64,000 bases of DNA, from contig JBKOVB010000045.1 in NCBI GenBank assembly GCA_046723735.1, positions 16,854-80,853 of the forward strand, in the 5' to 3' direction. A program made the translations under genes and the position numbers. Shown piece after piece: positions 40,664-50,525 of the stretch. Every line of letters starts with the position of its first letter. Position 1 is the first letter of the stretch. This DNA is from RYN-111 sp046723735 (GTDB taxonomy: Bacteria > Actinomycetota > Actinomycetes > Mycobacteriales > SCTD01). The notes below the pieces were generated by a model. That model saw only the letters and a list, made by a program, of their open reading frames with translations. It was not told the origin of the DNA and did not search any database.

Positions 40664-41770
40664 ATGAAGGAATCACCGATCAGGGTCGGCGTCATCGCGG
40701 ACCAGACCGGGCCGCTGTCGTTCATGGGTGTCGCCAACGCCAACGTGGCCACGATGGTCGTGGACGACATCAACGCGAAGGGCGGCTTGCTGGGGCGGCA
40801 GATCGAGCTGTATCTCGAAGACAGCGAGACGACAGACAGTGCGGCCGAGGCAGCTGCGAGGAAGCTCGTCGAGCAAGACCACGTCGACGTGGTCCTCGGT
40901 GGGATCTACAGCTCCACCCGGCAGGCGATCAAGGGTCCGGTCGTCGTCGAAGGCGAGACGCTGTACATCTACCCCGAGCAGTACGAAGGACAGGAGTCCG
41001 ACCCGCTCATCTTCTGCACCGGCCCGGTCCCGGCGCAGCAGGTCGACCCGCTCATTCCTTGGCTGATGCAGCGGACGGGGGCGAAGAAGTTCTACCTGCC
41101 GTCTGCCGACTACATCTGGCCGCATGTCCTTAACCAGAAGGTGCGCGACGTCGTCACCGCCAACGGCGGCACGATCGTCGGCGAGGAGTACTTCCCCCTC
41201 GACCACGCGGACTACAAGGAGACGGTCGCCAGGATCGAGTCCAGCGGTGCCGACGTCGTCTTCAACACGATCGTCCCGCCAGGACTCACGCCGTTCCTCG
41301 AGCAGCTCGGCAACTCCGGATTCGCGGAGCGCGGCGGGCAGCTCGTCTGCACCTACTTCGACGAGAACTTCCTCAACCTCGTGCCGGCGGAACAGGTCGA
41401 AGGCTTGTACAGCTGCCTCGACTACTACCAGGCGGTCAACGACCCGTTCAGCACACAGCTGATCCAGCTCTACGACGAGCGCTATCCGGGCAGTGCCAAG
41501 TTCACGGCGGGAAGCGCGTGCACGGGCATGTACCGCGGCCTGAAGCTCTGGGAGGCGGCCGTGAAGGAGGCCGGCTCACTGGATCAGGAGGCCGTGATCG
41601 AGGCGCTCGACCACGCACGGATCACGGACGGTCCGGGCGGCTCGGCCGAGATGGTGCCGGGCCAGCACCACCTGCGCCTGAACATGTACATCGCACAGGC
41701 GCACAACGGCGAGTTCGATGTGGTCAAGAGCCTCGGAGTCATCGAGCCGAACGAACGCGTCGTGGCCTGA
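40664..41770 (+). CDS. AmiC/UrtA-like substrate-binding protein without signal peptide
   Basis: 368 residues. A type I periplasmic-binding fold like AmiC, FmdD and UrtA: IRVGVIADQTGPLSFMGVANANVATMVVDDINAKGG at the N-terminus, VDVVLGGIYSSTRQAI, ETLYIYPEQYEGQESDP and ADYIWPHVLNQKVRDVV. There is no signal peptide or lipobox, so it is probably cytoplasmic, like the amide sensor AmiC. No AmiR-type antiterminator or transporter genes lie beside it. Codon third positions are visibly less GC-rich than neighbouring genes, suggesting recent transfer. The ligand may be an amide or urea-like compound. Confidence 0.82.
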   Translation: MKESPIRVGVIADQTGPLSFMGVANANVATMVVDDINAKGGLLGRQIELYLEDSETTDSAAEAAARKLVEQDHVDVVLGGIYSSTRQAIKGPVVVEGETLYIYPEQYEGQESDPLIFCTGPVPAQQVDPLIPWLMQRTGAKKFYLPSADYIWPHVLNQKVRDVVTANGGTIVGEEYFPLDHADYKETVARIESSGADVVFNTIVPPGLTPFLEQLGNSGFAERGGQLVCTYFDENFLNLVPAEQVEGLYSCLDYYQAVNDPFSTQLIQLYDERYPGSAKFTAGSACTGMYRGLKLWEAAVKEAGSLDQEAVIEALDHARITDGPGGSAEMVPGQHHLRLNMYIAQAHNGEFDVVKSLGVIEPNERVVA

Positions 41771-41812
41771 GCCGAGCCACGGCGATCAAACTCCGACGAA
41801 AGGATCAACCCG

Positions 41813-42085
41813 ATGTTCCTGGCAACGACAACAGTTGAGGACTTCGACCGCTTCTTGGAGATCTTCTCGACGAAGGGCGCGGAAAAGCGGCGTCAGCACG
41901 GGTCCAAGGGGTCGACCGTGTTCCGCGACCCGAACGAGGGCGACCGGGTCTGGGTCCTCTTCGACTGGGACGCCGAAGGCTTCCAGAACTTCATCTCCGA
42001 CCCTGAGGTCCCGCCGATCATCCAGGAGGCCGGGCACAAGAGCAGGCCACAGCCCGCGGAGTTCAGCGGCTCCTACGACGCGTAG
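41813..42085 (+). CDS. Small dimeric alpha/beta-barrel-type protein
   Basis: 90 residues. The start MFLATTTVEDFDRFLEIFST and the later VWVLFDWDAEGFQNFISDPEV resemble the antibiotic-biosynthesis-monooxygenase/DUF-type dimeric barrels, which bind or oxidise small aromatics. No catalytic residue can be assigned. It follows the AmiC-like gene by 42 bp with GAAAGGA upstream, so the two are probably co-transcribed; it shares the lower GC content. Confidence 0.65.
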   Translation: MFLATTTVEDFDRFLEIFSTKGAEKRRQHGSKGSTVFRDPNEGDRVWVLFDWDAEGFQNFISDPEVPPIIQEAGHKSRPQPAEFSGSYDA

Positions 42086-42234
42086 GTCTGGGCTGTCAGA
42101 AAGGTCCTGACCCTGCCGCCATGGTGCGGCTTCGCCACGGCATGAGAGCCCTGCAGGGCGGACGGGGCGGCGAGCAGCCCTAGAGACGACTCAGGGCGTC
42201 CCCTCCGGTGAGAGAACGCCCAGGTCACAACGGG

Positions 42235-42307
42235 TGCGCCGCCAGGGACTCGAACCCCGAACCCGCGGATTAAGAGTCCGCTGCTCTGCCAGTTGAGCTA
42301 GCGGCGC
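42235..42307 (-). tRNA. tRNA-Lys (anticodon CTT)
   Basis: 73-nt cloverleaf on the reverse strand. Acceptor GCGCCGC pairs fully with GCGGCGC; D-arm GCTC/GAGC; anticodon stem GCGGA/TCCGC around loop CTCTTAA with anticodon CTT; T-arm CGGGG-TTCGAGT-CCCTG. Discriminator A; the 3' CCA is not fully encoded. It reads AAG codons. Confidence 0.96.
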
Positions 42308-42365
42308 CGGTCGTGCAGGCGGAAACACTAGCAGGTCGGGCGCGCGTGCTGACGGGCCCCCCGAC

Positions 42366-42383
42366 GTCACCCAGGCGGGTGAC
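42366..42383. promoter_or_regulatory. Perfect inverted repeat GTCACCC-N4-GGGTGAC
   Basis: A 7-4-7 palindrome in the gap between tRNA-Lys and the DUF7455 gene, 62 nt before that start. It resembles the core of the 9-5-9 repeats but has a 4-nt spacer and lacks the GATGC outer bases, so it is treated as a different or degenerate element. Confidence 0.35.
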
Positions 42384-42445
42384 TTCGGCGCACGGACGGC
42401 AACCGAAGGAGGCATACACAGCACCAGTGAGTCGAGGAGGGCCCG

Positions 42446-42670
42446 ATGAGCACCACCACGATGGAGCGGGCCCCGCTCTCGATCGCCGACCGGTGCGACC
42501 GGTGCGGCGCCCAGGCCTTCATGAGGGCGCTATTCGTCAACGGCGACCTGATGTTCTGCGGGCACCACGGCCGCGAGCTGCGCGAGCAGCTCGACCGGGA
42601 CGCCCTGCTCGTCGAAGACGCGACCGACCTCATCAACGCCAAGCCCAGCCCGAGCGCGAACTCCGACTAA
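42446..42670 (+). CDS. DUF7455-family small zinc-ribbon-like protein
   Basis: 74 residues. APLSIADRCDRCGAQAF and GDLMFCGHHGRELREQL provide a Cx2C and a CxHH that could bind zinc. The family is small, highly conserved and widespread in actinobacteria; function unknown. ATG with GAGGAGGG upstream. The stop overlaps the convergent zinc-ribbon gene by 4 bp. Confidence 0.85.
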   Translation: MSTTTMERAPLSIADRCDRCGAQAFMRALFVNGDLMFCGHHGRELREQLDRDALLVEDATDLINAKPSPSANSD

Positions 42671-42996
42671 GCGCGCAGCCCCTCCACCTGACGGGCAGCG
42701 CCCAGGAGCTCGGCGAACTCCTCCGGGTGCAGCTCGGCCAGCTGGTCGAGCGCGGCCCGGCGTGCCCGCCGCTCCCGCACCTCGAGGTCGCCGCTGCCCG
42801 CCACGCCGAGCAGCGGTGAGCGCTCAGCGGGCGCAGGTGCGCTCGCAGCACGGACAGTGGTGACGGCCGAGGCGCGGGCCTTCTTCACCTTGGGCGGGGG
42901 ACCGGCCAGGCAGCCTCGACAGGTCGTGGCGTCGTCGTCGAACTCGCTCGCCGGGAGGACCTTCCTGCAGGAGTCGCACCGGATCCAGGAAGCCAC
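42667..42996 (-). CDS. Small zinc-ribbon protein
   Basis: 109 residues. The N-terminus has two Cx2C knuckles (IRCDSCRKVLP and TTCRGCLAG) separated by about 14 residues, then a Pro/Lys/Ala-rich linker and a helical C-terminus (LDQLAELHPEEFAELLGAA). This suggests a small zinc-binding, perhaps nucleic-acid-binding, protein of unknown role. GTG start at 42996. Confidence 0.75.
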   Translation of the reverse strand: MASWIRCDSCRKVLPASEFDDDATTCRGCLAGPPPKVKKARASAVTTVRAASAPAPAERSPLLGVAGSGDLEVRERRARRAALDQLAELHPEEFAELLGAARQVEGLRA

Positions 42997-43020
42997 GTCG
43001 TCACTCTAGACGGCGGGTTC

Positions 43021-44904
43021 TCAGCCGCTGACGACGGCCAGCACCGTCCCCGGCTCCACCTGCTGCCCCGACGAGACCAGCACGTCGGTGACCGTGCCGT
43101 CGGACGCCGTACGGACCGCGTGCTCCATCTTCATCGCCTCGAGGACGACGAGCGTGTCGCCCGCCTTCACCTCGTCCCCGACGCCGACCTCGACGCGCGT
43201 GACCGTGCCCGGCATCGGCGCCACGAGCGAGCCGGCGGCGAGCGCCGAGCCGGGCAGCGGGAAGCGCGGGTCCTCCACGAGCGCCGAGTGCCCGAGGGTC
43301 GAGTCGATGTATGTCGTGCCGCCCAGCACTACGTCGTACCTGCGTCGCACTCCGGCCACGCTCATGTCCACGTACGACGGGGCCGCCCCCCACACGACCA
43401 CGTCGAGCGGCACGTCGTCGACCGTGACGACCACGCCGTCGCGCCCGTGCGCGTAGGTGACCCGCGTCCCGTCGTATGACACCGACTGCGGCTGTGAGCG
43501 CACGTTGCGCCAGCCGCTCGGGAACACGCCGCGGCGCGCCTCGGCCGCGGCCAACGCCCCGGCGACGCAGTGGATCCGGTGCACCTCAGGATCCAGAGAA
43601 GGCAGCGGGAACCGCTCGAGGAAGTGGGTGTCGACGTCGTCCGCGGCCCAGGCCTCGGAGCGCAGCACCGCCACGAGCAGGTCGCGGTTGGTCACTACGC
43701 CGTGGAGCCGCGCGCGCGACAGCGCATCCGCCAGCCGGGCGGTGGCCTGCTCGCGGGTGGCGCCGTGCGCGATCACCTTGGACAGCATCGCGTCGTAGTG
43801 CACGCCGACGACCGAGCCGGCCTCGACGCCGGCGTCGACGCGCACCTCGCCAGGCACGTCGAACGCGGTGAGGATGCCGGTCCGCGGCAGGTACGAGGCG
43901 TCCTCGGCGTAGAGCCGAGCCTCGATCGCGTGCCCGGCCAGCGCGGGCGACAGGGCCTCGGGAGGGAGGGTCTCGCCGCGGGCCACCGCGAGCTGCAGCG
44001 CCACCAGGTCGAGCCCGGTGACGAGCTCGGTGACCGGGTGCTCGACCTGCAGCCGGGTGTTCATCTCCAGGAAGAAGAACGCGCCCGTCGAGTCGAGCAC
44101 GAACTCGACCGTGCCGGCGCCTTCGTAGGACACCGCGCGGGCGGCGGCCACGGCGGCCTCGGACAGGGCGGTCCGCAGCGCCGGGTCGACGGCGGGGGAG
44201 GGCGCCTCCTCGATCACCTTCTGGTGGCGGCGTTGCACGGAGCAGTCGCGCTCGAACAGCGCCACGACGTTGCCGTGGCTGTCCCCGACGACCTGCACCT
44301 CGACGTGGCGGGGGCGCTCGACGTACCGCTCGAGGAAGACGGTGCCGTCGCCGAAGGCCGACAGCGCCTCGCGTTGCGCGGCGGCGAACGCCGCGGCTAG
44401 GTCGTCGGCCGACCGGACGACGCGCATCCCGCGCCCGCCGCCGCCGGCGGAGGCCTTGACCAGCACCGGGAAGTCGGTGACCTGCGAGGGCTCGGTCCAG
44501 GTGGGCAGGCACGGCACGCCGGCGGCAGCCATGAGCTCCTTGGAGCGCAGCTTCGAGCCCATCGCCTCGATCGCGGCGGGCGGCGGCCCGACCCAGGTGA
44601 GGCCCGCGTCGATCACGGCCTGGGCGAAGGCAGCGTTCTCCGACAGGAACCCGTACCCGGGGTGGATCGCGTCGGCCCCGGCAGCCTTGGCAGCGGCGAT
44701 GACGAGGTCGGTCCGCAGGTAGGTCTCGGACGGCGCGTTGCCGGGCAGGTGCACGGCGGCGTCCGCCTCGCGGACGAACGGCATGTCCCGGTCGGCGTCG
44801 GAGAACACCGCGACGGTCCCGATGCCGAGCGAGCGGCAGGTGCGGAAGACCCGGCGGGCGATCTCCCCCCGGTTGGCGACGAGCAGGGTGCGCACGACCC
44901 TCAC
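43021..44904 (-). CDS. Biotin-dependent acyl-CoA carboxylase alpha subunit (biotin carboxylase plus BCCP)
   Basis: 627 residues. Biotin carboxylase domain from TLLVANRGEIARRVFRTC, with the ATP-grasp Gly loop KASAGGGGRGMRVV, CSVQRRHQKVIEEAPSP and FLEMNTRLQVEHPVTE. The C-terminal BCCP has the biotinylated Lys in LEAMKMEHAV. The start GTG at 44904 overlaps the beta-subunit stop (GTGA). It supplies carboxybiotin to the beta subunit; likely substrates are propionyl-, methylcrotonyl- or geranyl-CoA-like thioesters. Confidence 0.93.
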   Translation of the reverse strand: MRVVRTLLVANRGEIARRVFRTCRSLGIGTVAVFSDADRDMPFVREADAAVHLPGNAPSETYLRTDLVIAAAKAAGADAIHPGYGFLSENAAFAQAVIDAGLTWVGPPPAAIEAMGSKLRSKELMAAAGVPCLPTWTEPSQVTDFPVLVKASAGGGGRGMRVVRSADDLAAAFAAAQREALSAFGDGTVFLERYVERPRHVEVQVVGDSHGNVVALFERDCSVQRRHQKVIEEAPSPAVDPALRTALSEAAVAAARAVSYEGAGTVEFVLDSTGAFFFLEMNTRLQVEHPVTELVTGLDLVALQLAVARGETLPPEALSPALAGHAIEARLYAEDASYLPRTGILTAFDVPGEVRVDAGVEAGSVVGVHYDAMLSKVIAHGATREQATARLADALSRARLHGVVTNRDLLVAVLRSEAWAADDVDTHFLERFPLPSLDPEVHRIHCVAGALAAAEARRGVFPSGWRNVRSQPQSVSYDGTRVTYAHGRDGVVVTVDDVPLDVVVWGAAPSYVDMSVAGVRRRYDVVLGGTTYIDSTLGHSALVEDPRFPLPGSALAAGSLVAPMPGTVTRVEVGVGDEVKAGDTLVVLEAMKMEHAVRTASDGTVTDVLVSSGQQVEPGTVLAVVSG

Positions 44905-46484
44905 ATCCTGAAGACCCCGAAGCCGCCACGGGCTCCGGTGAAGGGGACACGGTTGACGACGCCCAGGCAGTAGCCGAGCACGGTGCGGGTGTCGCGCGGG
45001 TCGATGATGCCGTCGTCGTAGACCCGGCCGGAGTTGGCCAGCGCCAGCGACTCGGCCTCGATCTGGGCCTCGACGAGCTGGCGCATCGCGGCGTCCTGTT
45101 CCTCGTCGTACGGCAGGCCGCGGTCGAGCGCGGACTGGCGCCCGACGATCGACAGCACGCCGGCGAGCTGCGCCGGGCCCATCACCGCGGACTTCGCGTT
45201 GGGCCAGCTGAAGAGGAACCGCGGGTCGTACGCGCGGCCGCACATGCCGTAGTTGCCGGCACCGTAGGAGGCGCCGATGACGACTGTGAGGTGCGGGACC
45301 GTGCTGTTGGAGACGGCGTTGATCATCTTCGCGCCGTCCTTGATGATGCCGGCCTGCTCATAGCGCTGCCCGACCATGTAGCCGGTCGTGTTCTGCAGGA
45401 ACAGCAGGGGCGTGTCGGAGGAGTTGGCGAGCTGGATGAACTGCGCCGCCTTCTCCGACTCCTCGCTGAACAGCACGCCCTGCGCGTTGGCCAGGATGCC
45501 GACCGGCCACCCGTGGATCTTCGCCCACCCGGTCACGAGCGACGTTCCGTAGAGCGGCTTGAACTCGTCGAAGTCGCTGTCGTCGACGATGCGGGCCAGC
45601 ACCTCGCGCGGGTCGAAGGGCACCCGCAGGTCGACCGACGCGATGCCGAGCAGGTCCTCCTCGTCGTACCGCGGGGGCAGCGACGGCCGGTCGGCGGCGG
45701 GCGTCAGGTTGAGCCGCTTGACGATGTCACGCCCGATCCGGATGCAGTCGACCTCGTCCTCGGCGAGGTAGTCCGCGAGGCCGGACGTGCGGGCGTGCAT
45801 CTCGGCGCCACCGAGCGACTCGTCGTCGCTCTCCTCGCCGGTCGCCATCTTCACCAGCGGCGGACCGCCAAGGAACACCTTGGCGCGCTCGCGGACCATC
45901 ACGACCCAGTCGCTCATGCCGGGCACGTAGGCACCGCCCGCGGTCGAGTTTCCGAAGACCAGCGACACGGTCGGGATGCCCTGGGCCGACAGGCGGGTGA
46001 GGTTGCGGAACATCGCGCCGCCGGGGATGAAGATCTCCGCCTGCGTCGGCAGGTCCGCACCACCCGACTCCACGAGGAACAGCAGCGGCAGCCGGTTGAC
46101 GCGGGCGATCTCCATGGCACGGCCGGTCTTCTTGGCCGACCAGGGGTTGCTCGCGCCGCCGCGGACCGTCGGGTCGTTGGCCATGATCATGCAGTCGACG
46201 CCGTGCACCCGGCCGATACCGGTGACGAGCGAGGCGCCGACAGGGAACGACGAGCCGTACGCCGCGACCGGCATCAGCTCGAGGAACGGCGCGTCCTGGT
46301 CGAGGAGCAGCTCGATGCGCTCGCGGGGGAGGAGCTTGCCGCGGGCGCGGTGCCGGGCGACGTACTTCTCGCCGCCTCCGCCCAGGGCCTTGTCCGTCTC
46401 GGCCTGCACCAGCGCGATCTGCTCGAGCATCGCCGTACGGCGGTCGGCGGACACCACGTCCGGACGTGAGGTGAGCGTCGTCAC
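44901..46484 (-). CDS. Acyl-CoA carboxylase beta subunit (carboxyltransferase)
   Basis: 527 residues. Carboxyltransferase motifs: RARGKLLPRERIELLLD, SLVTGIGRVHGVDCMIMANDP, LVESGGADLPTQAEIF, VFGNSTAGGAYVPGMSD and VVIGASYGAGNYGMCGRAYDPRF. The length and PTQ/IF region look closest to the methylcrotonyl/geranyl-CoA carboxylase beta type. Start GTG at 46484. The nearby acyl-CoA dehydrogenases and thioesterase support a branched-chain or methyl-branched acyl-CoA catabolic set. Confidence 0.92.
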   Translation of the reverse strand: MTTLTSRPDVVSADRRTAMLEQIALVQAETDKALGGGGEKYVARHRARGKLLPRERIELLLDQDAPFLELMPVAAYGSSFPVGASLVTGIGRVHGVDCMIMANDPTVRGGASNPWSAKKTGRAMEIARVNRLPLLFLVESGGADLPTQAEIFIPGGAMFRNLTRLSAQGIPTVSLVFGNSTAGGAYVPGMSDWVVMVRERAKVFLGGPPLVKMATGEESDDESLGGAEMHARTSGLADYLAEDEVDCIRIGRDIVKRLNLTPAADRPSLPPRYDEEDLLGIASVDLRVPFDPREVLARIVDDSDFDEFKPLYGTSLVTGWAKIHGWPVGILANAQGVLFSEESEKAAQFIQLANSSDTPLLFLQNTTGYMVGQRYEQAGIIKDGAKMINAVSNSTVPHLTVVIGASYGAGNYGMCGRAYDPRFLFSWPNAKSAVMGPAQLAGVLSIVGRQSALDRGLPYDEEQDAAMRQLVEAQIEAESLALANSGRVYDDGIIDPRDTRTVLGYCLGVVNRVPFTGARGGFGVFRM

Positions 46485-46521
46485 GGGCCCGACCCTACCG
46501 GGTGTGTGAACCACCGTTAGC

Positions 46522-47665
<1,144 letters not shown>

Positions 47666-47673
<8 letters not shown>

Positions 47674-48178
47674 CGTCCACGAGCACGAGCTGGCCCTGCG
47701 GGAGGGTCGCGTCGAGCGCGAGCCGGGTGCCCTGCCGCCGCACTACCCGTCCTGCTTCGGCTGCGGGCCCGACGCGGAGTACGGCCTGCACGTCGTCAAC
47801 CGCAAGGTCGGCGACGAGGTGCACGCGACCTACGTCTTCGGCGAGAAGCACCAGGGCGCGCCGGGCATCGCGCACGGCGGCACGGTGGCCGCCCTCGTCG
47901 ACGACGTCTGCGGCGGGCTGCTGTTCGTCGTCAAGGAGCCGGCGGTCACGCGCTCCCTCAACGTCGAGTACCTCAGGCCGGTGCTCGTCGGCGTGACCTA
48001 CCACGTGGTCGCGCGCATCGACCGGCGCGAGGGTCGCAAGCTGTTCGTGAGCTGCGAGGGTCGCGACGACTCAGGCGAGCTGGTGTTCCGGGGTGGCGGG
48101 CTGTTCATCGTCGTGGACCTCTCCCACTTCGACCAGGGCGCCGGCCCCGGCGAGGGGCAACCCCCGGTCGCGCTGTAG
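47666..48178 (+). CDS. PaaI-like hotdog-fold thioesterase
   Basis: 170 residues. The hotdog motif PGIAHGGTVAALVDDVCGG follows a Cys-containing YPSCFGCGPDAEYGLHV segment; SLNVEYLRPVLVGV is the typical beta-strand core. Hydrolyses acyl-CoA thioesters. The GTG start lies inside the end of the dehydrogenase gene. The last 108 bp overlap, antisense, with the end of the membrane-protein gene on the other strand. Confidence 0.88.
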
Positions 48179-48625
48179 CCACGCCGTACCCGCGAAGACG
48201 GTCAACAGCTCGCAGGCCGTCGCCGCCAGGTCGGCCGGGCCCATGCGCTCTCGCGGGCCGAGGCCGAAGGGCACGCTCACCGCGCGCGTCCAGACCCAGA
48301 GCTCCACCACCGCGAGGTTGGCGCACACGCCGAGCAGGACGAGGCGCCGGCCCGGTGAGAGCAGCAGCGCACCGACCCAGACCAGCTGGGCCAGGCAGAG
48401 CAGCGTGAAGAACCAGCCCAGCACCGCGGCCTCCTCCGCGTGCGCGGGGACGACGAGGGCGTGGATCAGCGCGGATCCCACGGTCCCCGCCACGACGAGG
48501 TGCAGGCTCAGCGGCAGGGGGGCTCCCGCCGTACGCCGCCACTCGCGCAGGAACAACACGCAGAAGAACAGCAGCGGTACGACGAGCATCAGCAGGTGCG
48601 GCAAGTGACGGGTCGTAGTCACCAC
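48071..48625 (-). CDS. Integral membrane protein, unknown
   Basis: 184 residues with about five hydrophobic segments (LLMLVVPLLFFCVLFL, LHLVVAGTVGSALIHALVV, AVLGWFFTLLCLAQLVWVGALLL). Two His occur in the early helices (HALVVPAHAEE). No family recognised. The C-terminal 36 codons lie opposite the end of the thioesterase gene; an overlap that long is unusual, so either stop could be misread, but both frames are open without shift. Confidence 0.6.
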   Translation of the reverse strand: MVTTTRHLPHLLMLVVPLLFFCVLFLREWRRTAGAPLPLSLHLVVAGTVGSALIHALVVPAHAEEAAVLGWFFTLLCLAQLVWVGALLLSPGRRLVLLGVCANLAVVELWVWTRAVSVPFGLGPRERMGPADLAATACELLTVFAGTAWLQRDRGLPLAGAGALVEVGEVHDDEQPATPEHQLA

Positions 48626-48760
48626 CCCCCGGTTCCGTAGCTTCCGTCACCTTGCGTCGCAGGGTGATCGCACGGAATGACGACAACGGGCCATTCGCGC
48701 CCTGTGCGGAGAGCGGGATGCTGCCGGGTAGGAAGCATTCCCTTCCCCAGGGGGAACCTC

Positions 48761-49348
48761 ATGGTGTGGAAGCTGGGAGCGGCCGCGAACTTCGTGACCA
48801 TGATCGCGTACTTCGCGATCGTGGTCGCGATCCTTGTCCCGCTCATCCGGGAGAACCAGCTCAGGGCCAACCGCCTCGGCACCGCCACCGCGCTGATCTT
48901 CTTCACGTGCGCGGTCCACCACGGCGGTCACACGGTGCACATGCTGCTGCCTGCTCTCGGCATCTCCTCGGGCAGCGGGTTGGCGATGCGGCAGGCTTTC
49001 GACCTGCAGGCTGTGCTCTGGGACGTGTTCACCGCAGCCGTCGGCATCTACTACTGGACGCTGCGCAGGACGTACGGCGCGCTCATGAACGGCGCCAAGC
49101 TCTTCGAGGACCTGCGCGAGCGGCAGCGCCAGGCGCTCGAGATCAACGACGGCATCGTGCAGGGCCTGGCGACGGCGAAGCTGGCCCTCGAGCTGGACCA
49201 GACCCACCTCACGCGGGAGGCGCTCGAGTCCACGCTGGCCTCCGCGCGGGGCCTGATCACCGACCTGTTGGGCGAGGTCTCCGACCAGTCTGCCTTCGAG
49301 CCGGGCGAGCTCCGGCGCTCGCGTGCCGCCCTGCTGAGGAAGGCATGA
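48761..49348 (+). CDS. Membrane sensor with DHp-like helix lacking the phospho-His
   Basis: 195 residues. Two or three hydrophobic segments (MIAYFAIVVAILVPLI, LIFFTCAVHHGGHTVHMLL with several His) are followed by a helical region LEINDGIVQGLATAKLALELDQ. The last resembles the HisKA_3 dimerisation helix, but an Asn stands where the phospho-accepting His is expected, and no ATPase domain follows. ATG at 48761 with GGGGGA upstream. It sits 10 bp before the REC-kinase gene and probably signals to it. Confidence 0.7.
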   Translation: MVWKLGAAANFVTMIAYFAIVVAILVPLIRENQLRANRLGTATALIFFTCAVHHGGHTVHMLLPALGISSGSGLAMRQAFDLQAVLWDVFTAAVGIYYWTLRRTYGALMNGAKLFEDLRERQRQALEINDGIVQGLATAKLALELDQTHLTREALESTLASARGLITDLLGEVSDQSAFEPGELRRSRAALLRKA

Positions 49349-49358
49349 GCACCCCCGC

Positions 49359-50525
49359 ATGACCGCTCCCTTCGGGCTGGACCTCCGCTCCCGCACCTCC
49401 GGCGCCCCGGTGCGCGTGCTCGTCGTCGACGACACCCCGGCGCTGCGCCTGCTGACGCGGCTCATGCTGGAGGGCAGCGGGTTCGAAGTCGTGGGCGAGG
49501 CCGGTGACGGCCTCGCCGCCATCGCGGAGGCCGCCACCCTGCAGCCCGACCTCGTGCTGCTCGACCTCGCCATGCCGGTGATGGACGGCCTCGAGGCGCT
49601 GCCCCGGATTCGCGCAGCCGCCACCGGGGTGAGGGTCGTCATCGTGTCTGGCTTCGACCGCCGCGCGATGGAGTCCCAGGTCGTCGAGGCGGGCGCCGAC
49701 GCCTACCTCCAGAAGGGGCTACCTCCGGAGGACGTGCTCGCGACGCTGCGCGTGCTCTTCCCCGAGAGCGAGGAGGCACCAAGGAGGAGTGCTGCCGTCG
49801 TACGTGCTCCTCGGCAGCCGCCCGAGGCGGCGGAGTCGCCGGAGCAGGCCCGTATCCGGGCGCTCGAGTCGGACCTCGAGGAGCTGCTGTACGTCGTGTC
49901 ACACGACCTCACCGAGCCGGTGCACGTGGTGAAGGGCTTCGCCGGCCGGCTCGCCCGGCGGGTCAGCACGGACGAGGAGGGCGAGTTCGTCGAGTTCATC
50001 GTCGAGGCTGCCGACCGGATGCAGCAGCTGCTGGACGACCTGCTCGAGTACGCCCGCACCGGCCGCACGGAGCTCCCGCGCGAGCTGCTCGACTGCCGCC
50101 GGCTCGTCGAGACCGTCGTGGCGGGCCACACCAGCAGCCTGGGGCGCACCGGCGGGAAGGTCGTGGTCGGTGACCTTCCGCGCACGGTCGTCACCAGTCG
50201 GCTCGTGGTCACCCAGGTGCTGCACAACCTCGTCGGCAACGCGCTGAAGTTCACCCGACCCGGCGTGGCCCCCGTCGTGCACGTCGACGCCGCTGTCGAC
50301 GGGGCGACGGTGACCTTCCGGGTGGCCGACAACGGCATCGGGATCGAGCCGGAGCAGACCGAGCGCATCTTCCAGCCCTTCACGCGCCTGCACGCCCGGG
50401 AGACCTACCCGGGCAGCGGGGTCGGCCTCGCCATCTGCCGCCGGCTCGCAGAGCGCTGCGGCGGCCGGGTCTGGGTCGAGCCCTCGGAGGCCGGCTCGAC
50501 GTTCCTCGTGGAGCTCCCGGCATGA
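49359..50525 (+). CDS. Response-regulator receiver fused to histidine kinase
   Basis: 388 residues. An N-terminal REC domain (VLVVDDTPALRLLTRLML; phospho-Asp in LVLLDLAMPVMDG, about residue 70) is followed by a HisKA helix with the phospho-His (ELLYVVSHDLTEPVHVVKGF) and an HATPase (HNLVGNALKFTRPG; VADNGIGIEPEQTERIF; GSGVGLAICRRLAERCGG). No membrane segment, so cytoplasmic. It overlaps the next gene by an ATGA, forming a signalling operon with the REC-GGDEF-EAL protein. Confidence 0.9.
   Translation: MTAPFGLDLRSRTSGAPVRVLVVDDTPALRLLTRLMLEGSGFEVVGEAGDGLAAIAEAATLQPDLVLLDLAMPVMDGLEALPRIRAAATGVRVVIVSGFDRRAMESQVVEAGADAYLQKGLPPEDVLATLRVLFPESEEAPRRSAAVVRAPRQPPEAAESPEQARIRALESDLEELLYVVSHDLTEPVHVVKGFAGRLARRVSTDEEGEFVEFIVEAADRMQQLLDDLLEYARTGRTELPRELLDCRRLVETVVAGHTSSLGRTGGKVVVGDLPRTVVTSRLVVTQVLHNLVGNALKFTRPGVAPVVHVDAAVDGATVTFRVADNGIGIEPEQTERIFQPFTRLHARETYPGSGVGLAICRRLAERCGGRVWVEPSEAGSTFLVELPA

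Noticed and set aside
40414..42307. Integrated genomic island using tRNA-Lys as attachment site
   Set aside because: No integrase, no repeat of the tRNA 3' end and no boundary were visible. Lower GC content alone is not enough.
42366..42383. GTCACCC-N4-GGGTGAC as a tenth copy of the LAL-type repeat
   Set aside because: The spacer is 4 nt instead of 5 and the outer GATGC bases are absent; it lies outside the 1-33 kb neighbourhood. It is kept only as an independent palindrome.
48646..48668. Additional regulatory inverted repeat (TCACC ... GGGTGATC) ahead of the sensor gene
   Set aside because: The half-sites are about ten bases apart and the outer bases do not match, so it does not fit the 9-5-9 form.
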